Positions 1-7,464 of a stretch of 40,520 bases of DNA are shown here, one piece after another; position 1 is the first letter of the stretch, and every line of letters begins with the position of its first letter. Source of the stretch: Acidobacteria bacterium 13_2_20CM_57_17 (lineage in GTDB: Bacteria; Acidobacteriota; Terriglobia; Acidiferrales; UBA7541); NCBI GenBank assembly GCA_001914785.1, contig MNDE01000191.1, positions 1 through 40,520 of the forward strand, given 5' to 3'. The position numbers were made by a program, and so were the translations under genes. Below the pieces are notes generated by a model that made no database searches, was not told the origin of the DNA, and worked only from the letters and a program-made list of their open reading frames with translations.

Positions 1-1
1 C

Positions 2-1267
2 AACGGGAATGGCGCTGCCAATGGGGTTTATGCGTATGGAAATGGGACGGTTTTTCCTACCTCGACGACCCAGGCGAACTACTGGGTGGACGTGGTCTTC
101 AATGCAGCAGGCTCCGTGGCAGCGGCACCAACGATCTCAACGCAGCCGGGGAACCAGACCGTGGTGGCAGGGCAGTCAGCGACGTTCGCGGTATCGGCTG
201 GGGGTTCGGCACCGCTGAGTTACCAGTGGCAGAAGAACGGGGTTAACATCGCGGGGGCAACATCGGCGAATTATACGACGCCCGCGACGACCACAACGGA
301 TAGCGGCTTGACGTTCCGAGTTGTCGTGAGCAATACGGGGGGAGCAGCGACTAGCACGGCCGCAACCCTGACTGTCGCCGCGGCTGGGGGACCGGGGATT
401 CAGTTGAGTTCCAGCGCAGTGAACTTTGGAAATGATCCGGTCGGCACCAATATGTCCCAGGCCGTGATCGTCACAAACACGGGGACGGCCGCTTTGAACG
501 TCACTCAAGTGACAGCGTCAGGCTCCACGGCATTCACGGTCGGTGGGCTATCACTGCCCATGAGCGTGAGCCCAGGCCAGAAGGCCACGATCATGGCGAA
601 CTTCCTGCCAGCGTCGATTGGGACCGCTTCGGGCAGCCTTTCTATGGCGAGCAACGCATCCGCCACCCCCACTTCGGTAGCTCTCAGCGGTTCGGGGATC
701 GCCGCCACTTACACGCTGAACGTCAGCGCGACAAGTTTGAACTTCGGCAACGTCACGATTGGCACGTCTTCCACTTCGCAGAACGTCGCGGTGACCAACA
801 CAGGCAATTCCAAAGTCGGAATTTCACAAATCTCAGTGAGTGGGACAGGATACTCAGTTACGGGCGGAAGCGCTCCGGTCACACTCTCTCCGTCGCAGAC
901 CCTCACTCTTACAACGCAATTCCATCCGACTGTGGCTGGGAGCGCTAACGGTAGCATCTCGATCGCGAGCAACGCGACAGGGTCGCCTGCAGCGGTTTCT
1001 TTATCGGGAACTGGAGTGGTGGCGGTTCAGCATTCTGTGACTCTGACTTGGGGCTCCAGTCCCTCCACGGTTTCTGGATACAACATCTACCGCAGCACGG
1101 TGAACGGGAGTTCGTACATAAAGATCAATTCATCGATTTTAACTAGACTCAGCTACAACGATGCGAGCGTGCAGAGTGGAACCACCTACTATTACGTGAC
1201 AACTGCTGTGGACTCTGCCGGGAATGAGAGCTCCTACTCGAATCAGGTGAGCGCCTTAATTCCTTAA
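2..1267 (+). CDS. Surface/secreted multidomain protein, 5' truncated (DUF4082 tail, Ig-like, two choice-of-anchor-D, FN3)
   Basis: The reading frame is open to the left edge, so the true start lies outside the window and only 421 C-terminal residues are visible. Residues 1-39 end in a YWVDVVF-type motif, which matches the end of a DUF4082 domain. Residues ~43-125 form an Ig-like domain (TISTQPGNQTVVAGQSATF). Two ~100-residue choice-of-anchor-D/HYDIN-like repeats follow (~131-233 and ~235-338), each with a 'LNFG/VNFG..VGT' strand and ending 'SLSGTGV/ALSGSGI'. A C-terminal FN3 domain (~340-421) ends in 'ESSYSNQVSALIP'. No anchor or sorting signal is visible at the C-terminus. The domain string is that of an extracellular adhesin-like or matrix protein. 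The internal ATG at 86 is not the start, since the DUF4082 sequence continues upstream of it. Function is unknown beyond the domains. Confidence 0.85.
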   Translation, partial: NGNGAANGVYAYGNGTVFPTSTTQANYWVDVVFNAAGSVAAAPTISTQPGNQTVVAGQSATFAVSAGGSAPLSYQWQKNGVNIAGATSANYTTPATTTTDSGLTFRVVVSNTGGAATSTAATLTVAAAGGPGIQLSSSAVNFGNDPVGTNMSQAVIVTNTGTAALNVTQVTASGSTAFTVGGLSLPMSVSPGQKATIMANFLPASIGTASGSLSMASNASATPTSVALSGSGIAATYTLNVSATSLNFGNVTIGTSSTSQNVAVTNTGNSKVGISQISVSGTGYSVTGGSAPVTLSPSQTLTLTTQFHPTVAGSANGSISIASNATGSPAAVSLSGTGVVAVQHSVTLTWGSSPSTVSGYNIYRSTVNGSSYIKINSSILTRLSYNDASVQSGTTYYYVTTAVDSAGNESSYSNQVSALIP

Positions 1268-1663
1268 CCTGGGGCGGGTCCGACATGCGAACGGTGCCGA
1301 GGGTGGGGCACTTACATGCCATTGCCGGGTCTGCTTCACTTCCGGGCGGACCCGAACCCACTGACCAGTGAGGGAAGGCAAGATCGCAAACGCACGGGGC
1401 TCAACGTATTTTGCGGATCTGCGACGGTGATAGACGAGCAATGGGACGGAATAGGCAAATCGTCTGCCGAATTTGCACCGACCTATAAGTGACTGCTACA
1501 GCGGGATTTGTGAGCCTGTAGCTGATTTCCGCATTCAACGATTTAACTTTGTCCTTGCGTTCAGTAGTACCACCTGTACCATATTTGCACCTCAAACCAG
1601 TACTTTGATCGGGCGCGCTGCTTATAGACTGCCCTAGGGGGAAGGAGCCTAGTGTAAGGAACC
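1268..1663. other. Intergenic region, no gene seen
   Basis: No credible coding region lies here. Just downstream of the stop of the preceding gene, an 8-bp perfect inverted repeat (CGGGTCCG at 1275-1282 and CGGACCCG at 1347-1354) is separated by 64 bases. The loop is too long for a confident terminator call. A direct repeat GTACCA-N3-GTACCA lies near 1568-1582. The promoter of the lipoprotein gene at 1664 must lie here, but I cannot assign -35/-10 boxes with confidence. Confidence 0.4.
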
Positions 1664-2326
1664 GTGCTCAAATCAAAAAGAAACACAATCCACTCGAAAC
1701 CCGCTACAAACGCTGATTTTTCGAAGCCCGGCACAAACTTTGCGCTGGTGTCCTTCGGGATGCTTCTGGCCGTGGTCTTAGTCAGTGGATGCAGCGGTAC
1801 GGTGGGCAGTACCCAAGCTACAAATCCACCACAACAGACGTACAAGATCTCAGGTACGATCACTCCCGCGGCAGGCGGAAGCGGAGCGACTGTTACATTA
1901 AGTGGAGCATCGACTGGTACACAAACGGCGGACAGCTCAGGGGATTACGCTTTCGCGGGACTGGCGCCCGGAAACTATGCCGTAACCCCGAGCAAGAAAG
2001 GATTCACTTTCAGTCCCACCAGCCAAGGCGTGACGCTTAGCAATGTCGACGTCACAGGCCTGAACTTCACCGCCGCCGCACAGCAGGCGCACACCGCAAC
2101 CCTGAGTTGGGTGGCGAGCACATCGGCCGTGACGGGCTACTACGTCTATCGGGGCACGGTGGACGGTGGGCCTTATACTTTGCTTACTTCGTCGCCCGTG
2201 GCCGGTCTTACCTACACAGATACGACAGTGCAAAGCGGTCAAGTCTACTATTATGTGACTACTTCAGTAGACGTCACCGGAAACCAGAGTGGTTTTTCGA
2301 ACCAAGTGCAAGCAACAATCCCTTAA
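1664..2326 (+). CDS. Lipoprotein with carboxypeptidase-regulatory-like domain and FN3 domain
   Basis: This 220-residue protein begins at a GTG; an AAGGAG lies ~17 bases upstream and a closer TAAGGA is also present. A basic N-region is followed by a hydrophobic stretch (~26-42) and the lipobox VSGC with Cys43, so it is predicted to be a lipidated exported protein. Residues ~58-138 (YKISGTITPAAGGSGATVTL ... GLNFTA) look like a CarboxypepD_reg/SdrD-B-type beta-sandwich. Residues ~142-220 are an FN3 domain ending 'QSGFSNQVQATIP', closely similar to the FN3 of the upstream gene. It converges with the minus-strand FN3 protein; the two stop codons are only 12 bases apart. It is probably a cell-envelope structural or carbohydrate-contact protein; no catalytic motif is visible. 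Confidence 0.8.
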   Translation: MLKSKRNTIHSKPATNADFSKPGTNFALVSFGMLLAVVLVSGCSGTVGSTQATNPPQQTYKISGTITPAAGGSGATVTLSGASTGTQTADSSGDYAFAGLAPGNYAVTPSKKGFTFSPTSQGVTLSNVDVTGLNFTAAAQQAHTATLSWVASTSAVTGYYVYRGTVDGGPYTLLTSSPVAGLTYTDTTVQSGQVYYYVTTSVDVTGNQSGFSNQVQATIP

Positions 2327-2338
2327 TTCGGATTGACT

Positions 2339-2839
2339 CTATGATGAAGGCACGATGGCGCGGACCTGATTCGAAGACCCGCTTTCGTGGGCATTGGCAT
2401 CGACTGCCGTCACTTGGTAGAAGTAAGTGCGCCCAGCTTGCACTGAAGAATCCTTGTAAGTGGCCTCTCGGATGGGAGACGAATTCAGTTTCTTGAACGG
2501 CCCGGCGGAATTCTCTGCCCGGTATACGTTGTAGCCGACAACAACTGAGGGACTGGCCTTCCATGTCAGAACGGCATAGTGCCCGCTGGAAGGCGCACCT
2601 TGTTTCTGTGAGAGCCCGTCGCCTTGGCGCGAAGTCCACAAGGCGACGATGACAACGAGGGCTATAGCGGTCGTTATCGCTAAGGGCACCAAGCGGGCTG
2701 GACGGGGAAACCGAGTCACAGAATCAACCCTGGGGCATGACCTGTCCGGAATGATACCGAGGGCATGCGACACGTAACCGGGTTGGATATACCAATTCGG
2801 TCGCTTTCGAGGATCATCAGGGTACCAGTTATGGTGCAT
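2339..2839 (-). CDS. Single-pass membrane protein with extracytoplasmic FN3 domain
   Basis: This 166-residue protein has a ~50-residue basic, Pro/Arg-rich N-terminus, one membrane segment (~51-68, VPLAITTAIALVVIVALW) and a C-terminal FN3 domain (~87-164, 'YAVLTWKASPSVVVGYNVYR' onward). The FN3 domain is homologous to those of the two plus-strand genes to its left, with the same 'SVQAG.TY.Y.VTAVD ... SNQV.A.VP' ending. No good ribosome binding site is visible before the ATG at 2839, so the start is less certain than the C-terminal half. No enzymatic motif is visible; a structural or binding role at the envelope is inferred. Confidence 0.65.
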   Translation of the reverse strand: MHHNWYPDDPRKRPNWYIQPGYVSHALGIIPDRSCPRVDSVTRFPRPARLVPLAITTAIALVVIVALWTSRQGDGLSQKQGAPSSGHYAVLTWKASPSVVVGYNVYRAENSAGPFKKLNSSPIREATYKDSSVQAGRTYFYQVTAVDANAHESGSSNQVRAIVPSS

Positions 2840-3378
2840 GCGCGTCCAATCTCGCTGCCGGCGTCACACGACGGGAACTCGCCATCTAATAGTGCACTAT
2901 TTCTATGGAATCTGTCTTGCGAGGTTGAAGTTGTGTGTCCCCGTAGGGCCTGTACTTTCGTAAGAGAAAGCCCGACGCGAATTCGCTCCACAGTCCCACA
3001 AAAACTTCATGGTTCCGCCGACTGCCTCCCATTCACTGATGTCTTAAGCTTCGTCGTGTGGGCGGGAATTTTGAGCACATCGAATCCGGCCCGCAATGCC
3101 GCAACTGCTCTACCCGCCCGATTGGTTGCAGTAGGGAATTACTTGAGGCCATTTGCCGAAGGATGCAAACGGCCGGCCTCATCATTCCCGTCAATCCAAG
3201 AATCTAAACGACATAGAACATGGAATTTCAGACGACCAAACATCATTGAGAGTGGGTACTCGAACGAAGTTCTTTCCGCCGTACCTACTCCGTAGTGGCA
3301 CACGGTGGGCGGCCGTTGTTAGCCCTCTAGCCACATTGGGCTGAGGATGGTTTGGAAAAAAATGGGTAAAGGAACAAA
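2840..3378. other. Intergenic region containing the decayed tail of an FN3 gene
   Basis: Apart from the relic at 3241-3295 (listed separately), I see no credible gene. A short inverted repeat AGCCC-N12-GGGCT lies near 3320-3342, in front of the beta-helix gene. The promoter for the gene at 3379 is expected here but is not recognisable to me. Confidence 0.4.
3241..3295 (+). pseudogene. Relic of an FN3-domain C-terminus
   Basis: Read in frame to the TAG at 3293-3295, this short stretch gives 'IIESGYSNEVLSAVPTP'. That matches the last strand of the neighbouring FN3 domains (ESSYSNQVSALIP, QSGFSNQVQATIP) and is a common terminal form of such modules. The residues upstream in the same frame do not resemble FN3, so only the end of the module seems to survive. 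I infer a decayed or recombined fourth copy. A chance match over ~14 residues cannot be excluded. Confidence 0.4.
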
Positions 3379-5337
3379 ATGTATATTCGACACATGAAAA
3401 GACTTCTGATTTGCTTCATCTTACTTTCCGTGACGCCGCTCGCCGTTCGCGCGCAGCAATGGTCCGGAATCATTGATCGCAGCCGCGCTGTTGACTGGAG
3501 TACGGCGGGCGTCGCTGGTGGCATTCCATCGCGCACGACGATCTGCACGACGTTGGGCACTGTGGGGCAACTTGCAAGCTTCGCACAAAGTGTCGGGCTG
3601 ACTCAGCTCAACAGCGCCATCGCTTCTTGCCCGAGCGGACAAACAGTACTTCTGAATCCAGGGACCTATACGCTTGCCGGTGGAATTACCCTCAGCGCGT
3701 CGAATATAACACTGCGGGGTTCCGGGGCAGATCAGACGATCTTGGTAACCGGGGGCGGGGGAGTAAATTGTTGGGGTCCAACCGCTAACATTTGCGTTCA
3801 GGGATCGTTCAGTTGGAGTGGTGGTCCCCAAAACACTGCAACTTGGACGGGGACTACCGAAGGTGGAGCGGGTGTTTACCCGCGAGGAGCTACGCACCTC
3901 ACCCTGAGCAGCATTCCTAATCTCGTCGTCGGCAATACGATTATTCTTGACCAGGCTGATGACGCAACAGATGGATTCCCGGCTACTGGTGATATTTTCG
4001 TATGTGGAGTTGCCGGATTTTGTGTAGGGCAAGGAACGCATGCGGGGCGCGCGGGCCGTGGTCAACAGCAAACGGTAACTGTGACAGGCATCAGTGGTAC
4101 GACCGTCACGATTTCCCCAGGGCTGGCAATGCCCAACTGGAGAGCAAGCCAGAATCCCGGAGCATGGTGGGCGAACGCTGTGGTCAGCGGCGTAGGTATT
4201 GAGAACCTAACGCTCGATAACAGTACAGGGCTTGGGGCGCTGTGCAGCGGTTGCGGAAACGTGACCTTCTTCAACGCTACAAACTGTTGGATGAAGGGGG
4301 TGCGTAGTATCGAGCATAACGGTACCGGTGGAAGTCCTATGCAGTCCCATGTGCGCCTCATTCAAACTTCTCAAAGCACTATTCAAGATAATTATCTCTA
4401 CGGTAGCGACAACTCGTCTCAGAGTTACGGAATTGAGCCTTTTGAAAGCAGCAACCTTCTTATTCAGAACAATATCTGCCAGCACGTAACTGCATGTAAT
4501 ATTCCCAACGGCCCAGACAGCGGCTCGGTAATTGCCTACAATTTCGTGATTGACGATAACTTCACGGCAAACGGAAGCGCCTTGAATTGGATGCAGACGG
4601 GTCTATGGCACGAAATCGGCCAGACGATGGAGCTATATGAAGGCAACTCTGAATTGGGTTTCGGCGTAGACAATATCCATGGCACGCACCATTTTGGGAC
4701 TTACTTCCGAAATCACTACTATGGCGATATCTGGAACAACCCGACCAAGACCAACAACACCGAGCTCGTTGAACTACGGAAGTATGCTCGATTCTTTAAC
4801 ATAATCGGAAACGTTCTCGGTCGCACCACCGACAACTACTACAACACTTACCAGGGCACCAGCGCGACCTCAATTTTCAACGTAAACGGTGATTCGGACG
4901 GCGAGAACGGCGAGTCCTTGGCAAACGATACACGCGTAGCGGCAACACTCATGCGCTGGGGGAACTACGATACAGTTACAGGTACGGTGCGCTTCAGTGC
5001 ATCGGAGGTTCCCAGCACAATTACGAATTACCCGAACCCCGTCCCGGCGAGTACAGCTTTGCCGCCCTCGTTTTACCTGAGTAGCAAGCCCGGCTGGTGG
5101 GTGTTTCCCTCAGGAACCGCCGCACCCTTTCCTGCGATCGGCCCGGATGTCGCGGGAGGTAATGGACCTGCCGGGCATTCCTATTATACTCCGGCCGAGA
5201 ACTGCTGGTACAACGTGATGCATGGTGTGGTGGGGGTTAGCGGCTTACTGAGCTTCAATGCCAATAGCTGCTATTATCCGAACGGTTCAACAGCTCAACC
5301 CGCGGCACCAAGCAACTTGCAGGTAGTTGTTCACTGA
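3379..5337 (+). CDS. Secreted right-handed beta-helix protein (pectate-lyase-like fold)
   Basis: This 652-residue protein has a signal peptide (KRLLICFILLSVTPLAVRAQ, cleavage likely after ARA). A typical beta-helix entry segment follows (TVLLNPGTYTLAGGITLSAS, then 'NITLRGSGADQTILV'). The rest has many short strands with N/S/T-rich turns ('STIQDNYLYGSDN', 'NLLIQNNICQHVTACN', 'NIIGNVLGR'). The fold is used by polysaccharide lyases, glycoside hydrolases and phage-type depolymerases. No specific lyase catalytic triad can be assigned by eye. The ATG at 3379 is preceded by AAAGGA at ~5 bases; an alternative ATG at 3394 would give a tidier signal peptide. It lies tail-to-tail with the EPS operon, so a role in trimming or binding the polymer is plausible but inferred. 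Confidence 0.8.
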   Translation: MYIRHMKRLLICFILLSVTPLAVRAQQWSGIIDRSRAVDWSTAGVAGGIPSRTTICTTLGTVGQLASFAQSVGLTQLNSAIASCPSGQTVLLNPGTYTLAGGITLSASNITLRGSGADQTILVTGGGGVNCWGPTANICVQGSFSWSGGPQNTATWTGTTEGGAGVYPRGATHLTLSSIPNLVVGNTIILDQADDATDGFPATGDIFVCGVAGFCVGQGTHAGRAGRGQQQTVTVTGISGTTVTISPGLAMPNWRASQNPGAWWANAVVSGVGIENLTLDNSTGLGALCSGCGNVTFFNATNCWMKGVRSIEHNGTGGSPMQSHVRLIQTSQSTIQDNYLYGSDNSSQSYGIEPFESSNLLIQNNICQHVTACNIPNGPDSGSVIAYNFVIDDNFTANGSALNWMQTGLWHEIGQTMELYEGNSELGFGVDNIHGTHHFGTYFRNHYYGDIWNNPTKTNNTELVELRKYARFFNIIGNVLGRTTDNYYNTYQGTSATSIFNVNGDSDGENGESLANDTRVAATLMRWGNYDTVTGTVRFSASEVPSTITNYPNPVPASTALPPSFYLSSKPGWWVFPSGTAAPFPAIGPDVAGGNGPAGHSYYTPAENCWYNVMHGVVGVSGLLSFNANSCYYPNGSTAQPAAPSNLQVVVH

Positions 5338-5353
5338 ACGGCACGAATTCGCT

Positions 5354-5383
5354 TGAGGGTTCGCGGCTGGCCGCGAACTCTCA
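5354..5383. terminator. Strong hairpin between convergent genes, putative bidirectional terminator
   Basis: The arms TGAGGGTTCGCGGC and GCCGCGAACTCTCA pair over 14 positions with one G:T mismatch and almost no loop. The hairpin lies 16 bases after the stop of the beta-helix gene and ~70 bases after the methyltransferase stop on the other strand. There is no obvious T-run on either side, so this is not a textbook intrinsic terminator, but its position between converging genes supports a termination or RNA-end role. Confidence 0.55.
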
Positions 5384-5454
5384 GCCAAACGCCCGGCGAC
5401 CCAGCGGAAGCGAAGAGTCCCACTTTTTGAAGTGTGAAATTGACGCGAAAATGT

Positions 5455-6087
5455 CTAGCACGGAGGCCGCGGTCCAAAGACAAGTACAGTTGCACCTGTT
5501 ATATTGTCTTCAGCCTTCTCCGCAACCGCGAACTCCCTCTCGATAGTGGTTACCATTGCCTGCGGCCTATATTTGGTCTTACCATCACACCCGGTGGCTA
5601 TCCTGACGACGAAAACTCCTCCGTCTCTGAGATACTTTGAGTACCTGTCGAGGATCGTCTTCACCCTGCTCAGTGGGACATGGTACATGGATTCCCGAAA
5701 GAGGATTACGTCGAACTGTTGTGTTGGTACGTACGTAAGGAAATCGCCCAATACAAAAAGGTTCTTGTCTGCTCGACTGTTCTCGAGCGTCCGTCTCCTC
5801 GCTTTGTCCAAGGCTGCCTCAGATATGTCCACGCCGACGTAGAACCGGTACGCACCCGCGGCCAGTTCGTTCGCAGTATTGCCTGGGCCGCAACCCAGAT
5901 CCAAAATACTACCGCCGCGGAGATACCGATGCAGGTGCGGGTACACGCAGTCGCCGACAGTGTCATCGATGAAGTTCCATTTGCCTCCTGAGAATTCCTT
6001 GTCCCAAAGGAGCTTCTTGATATTTGAAGGGCCATAGCTCTTGAGGAATCCGCCCATGAAGGTTAGAGTGCGTCGTGCAATATTCAT
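5455..6087 (-). CDS. Class I SAM-dependent methyltransferase
   Basis: This 210-residue protein has a clear SAM-binding motif I, ILDLGCGPGNT (61-71). An acidic end of strand 2 (VGVDIS), motif 'FDVILFRESMYHV' and post-motif 'LRDGGVFVVRI' complete a Rossmann methyltransferase of the Methyltransf_11/25 type. The ATG has a good site (GGAG, 8 bases away) and overlaps the stop of the upstream glycosyltransferase as ATGA, implying translational coupling. It is the last gene of the EPS operon. O-methylation of a sugar residue or a chain-end cap is the likely role by context; the substrate cannot be read from sequence. Confidence 0.85.
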   Translation of the reverse strand: MNIARRTLTFMGGFLKSYGPSNIKKLLWDKEFSGGKWNFIDDTVGDCVYPHLHRYLRGGSILDLGCGPGNTANELAAGAYRFYVGVDISEAALDKARRRTLENSRADKNLFVLGDFLTYVPTQQFDVILFRESMYHVPLSRVKTILDRYSKYLRDGGVFVVRIATGCDGKTKYRPQAMVTTIEREFAVAEKAEDNITGATVLVFGPRPPC

Positions 6088-7385
6088 GTTCTTTTCTCCG
6101 TCTGAAGGTTATCCGCATGAGGGCGGACTACTCTCTGTTCCGTGTTTTTCTCTGGCGCGGACACCTGAACCGCGATCCTGATTTTTTCGGGTTGAGCGCC
6201 CTTTAGCAAATCTGCATAGGCGCTCAAAGTCAAATCGCTAACTTTGTCCCACGAATGCCGAGCGTTGGCGTAATCTCGTATCTCTTGGCGACGATTGTCT
6301 AAACCCTTGTGAAGATCACTTGCGAAATACGTCTCGATGGCCTCGGCCAAGTCGACCGGATCAGCTGGCCTACAAAGGAACCCTGTCTTGCCTTCGATAA
6401 TGTCTTCCCTGAAAGACCCCACGTCAGTGGCGATTACAGGCAGGCCGAAGCTGTATGCCAAGAAAAGTATCCCGCTTTGGAAAATATGCTTGTAGGGCAG
6501 TACCAAGACATCCGCCGCCTTGAAGTACATCTCCACTTCGTCGTCGGGAATGTATTCGATCCTTAGTCGCACTTGTTCTTGGATGCCGAAGCTATTGATA
6601 GCTTCTTGAATTTCAGCAATGTACTTCTCGCACCCTCCTCTTGGTTTCCCGGCAATAATGAGGAGACAGTTCGCATTTCTTGTCAAGATTCGTTGAAATG
6701 CAGCGACTAGGAATTCAACGCCTTTGTAGGGTCCAAGGTTGCCAAAAAACAAGATCGCATTTTGTCCGTTAGGAATGCCCAGCCGCTGCCTTGCCTCGAC
6801 GTTGGTAAGTTCCGTGTTAGGGACAGCATTGTTGATTCCATAAGGAATCACGGCGACGGCTCGCTCAGGAACACGAAAATCTTCAACGAGCTCTCTCTTC
6901 ATCTTATTCGTATGAACGAAAAAATGATCAGCAAGCCGGTATTGAAAGCTCAAAGTAAGCCGATTGAGCAGGGAATCGTTCGAATCCCGTTTTCCCGCAT
7001 TAACGTTGTGCAAGGTGAGAACGATCTTCTTCCCGCACAGTTTGTAGTACAGCATGAGCAGCGTTCGATCAAAATACTCAAGCTTGTAGTTCCACAGGAT
7101 GTGAAAGATTCTAGGTTCGGCCGCGGCCGCGTAGGGGATCAACCGGGCATAGTACTTTAAGATTCTAAGCGCCTTCCGCGCCAACCCGGCATTCTGTTTC
7201 TGGGAGCCCCCGAAGTTGAGAAAGTTCAACTGCGGGTTTGCATGCAAGTCAGGGCTATCAATTTCATCGCTGCCGATGATATCTAATCGTAGGCCCTTTG
7301 AGATCATCGCCCCGACCAACCCGAACGCATACTGGCCGTCTCGGCAGCCGGTAAGTAACCCAACCTTGATTTCAGTTCCTAACAT
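6084..7385 (-). CDS. Glycosyltransferase family 4 (GT-B)
   Basis: The preferred start is the ATG at 7385 (433 residues, MLGTEIKVGLLTG). A longer frame to 7670 would run ~200 bases into the flippase gene and adds sequence unlike a GT. The protein has an N-terminal donor-free Rossmann half, then a C-terminal Glycos_transf_1 domain with 'ILFFGNLGPYKGVEFLVAAF', 'LLIIAGKPRGG', and the nucleotide-sugar region 'QSGILFLAYSFGLPVIATDVG' followed by REDI. These are hallmarks of retaining GT4 enzymes that extend lipid-linked repeat units in the cytoplasm. The first acidic residue of the classical EX7E motif is Gln here, as in several related GT4 subgroups. The C-terminal ~40 residues are charged and probably unstructured. 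No strong ribosome binding site precedes the chosen ATG. Confidence 0.85.
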   Translation of the reverse strand: MLGTEIKVGLLTGCRDGQYAFGLVGAMISKGLRLDIIGSDEIDSPDLHANPQLNFLNFGGSQKQNAGLARKALRILKYYARLIPYAAAAEPRIFHILWNYKLEYFDRTLLMLYYKLCGKKIVLTLHNVNAGKRDSNDSLLNRLTLSFQYRLADHFFVHTNKMKRELVEDFRVPERAVAVIPYGINNAVPNTELTNVEARQRLGIPNGQNAILFFGNLGPYKGVEFLVAAFQRILTRNANCLLIIAGKPRGGCEKYIAEIQEAINSFGIQEQVRLRIEYIPDDEVEMYFKAADVLVLPYKHIFQSGILFLAYSFGLPVIATDVGSFREDIIEGKTGFLCRPADPVDLAEAIETYFASDLHKGLDNRRQEIRDYANARHSWDKVSDLTLSAYADLLKGAQPEKIRIAVQVSAPEKNTEQRVVRPHADNLQTEKRT

Positions 7386-7464
7386 AGACACCCAATCACG
7401 CGGCGGATTGTACGCGATGGTGATTTGCCGCGGGAAACCGATCTCCTTCCGCAAGTTCGAAGTC

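Noticed and set aside
1275..1354. Inverted repeat CGGGTCCG / CGGACCCG after the first gene
   Set aside because: Arms are 64 bases apart with no T-run; too weak to call a terminator.
2765..3295. Plus-strand frame of 176 codons between the FN3 protein and the beta-helix gene
   Set aside because: Only the last ~14 residues resemble a known domain (FN3 tail); the rest is low in coding character and overlaps the start of the minus-strand FN3 gene. Treated as a relic, not a gene.
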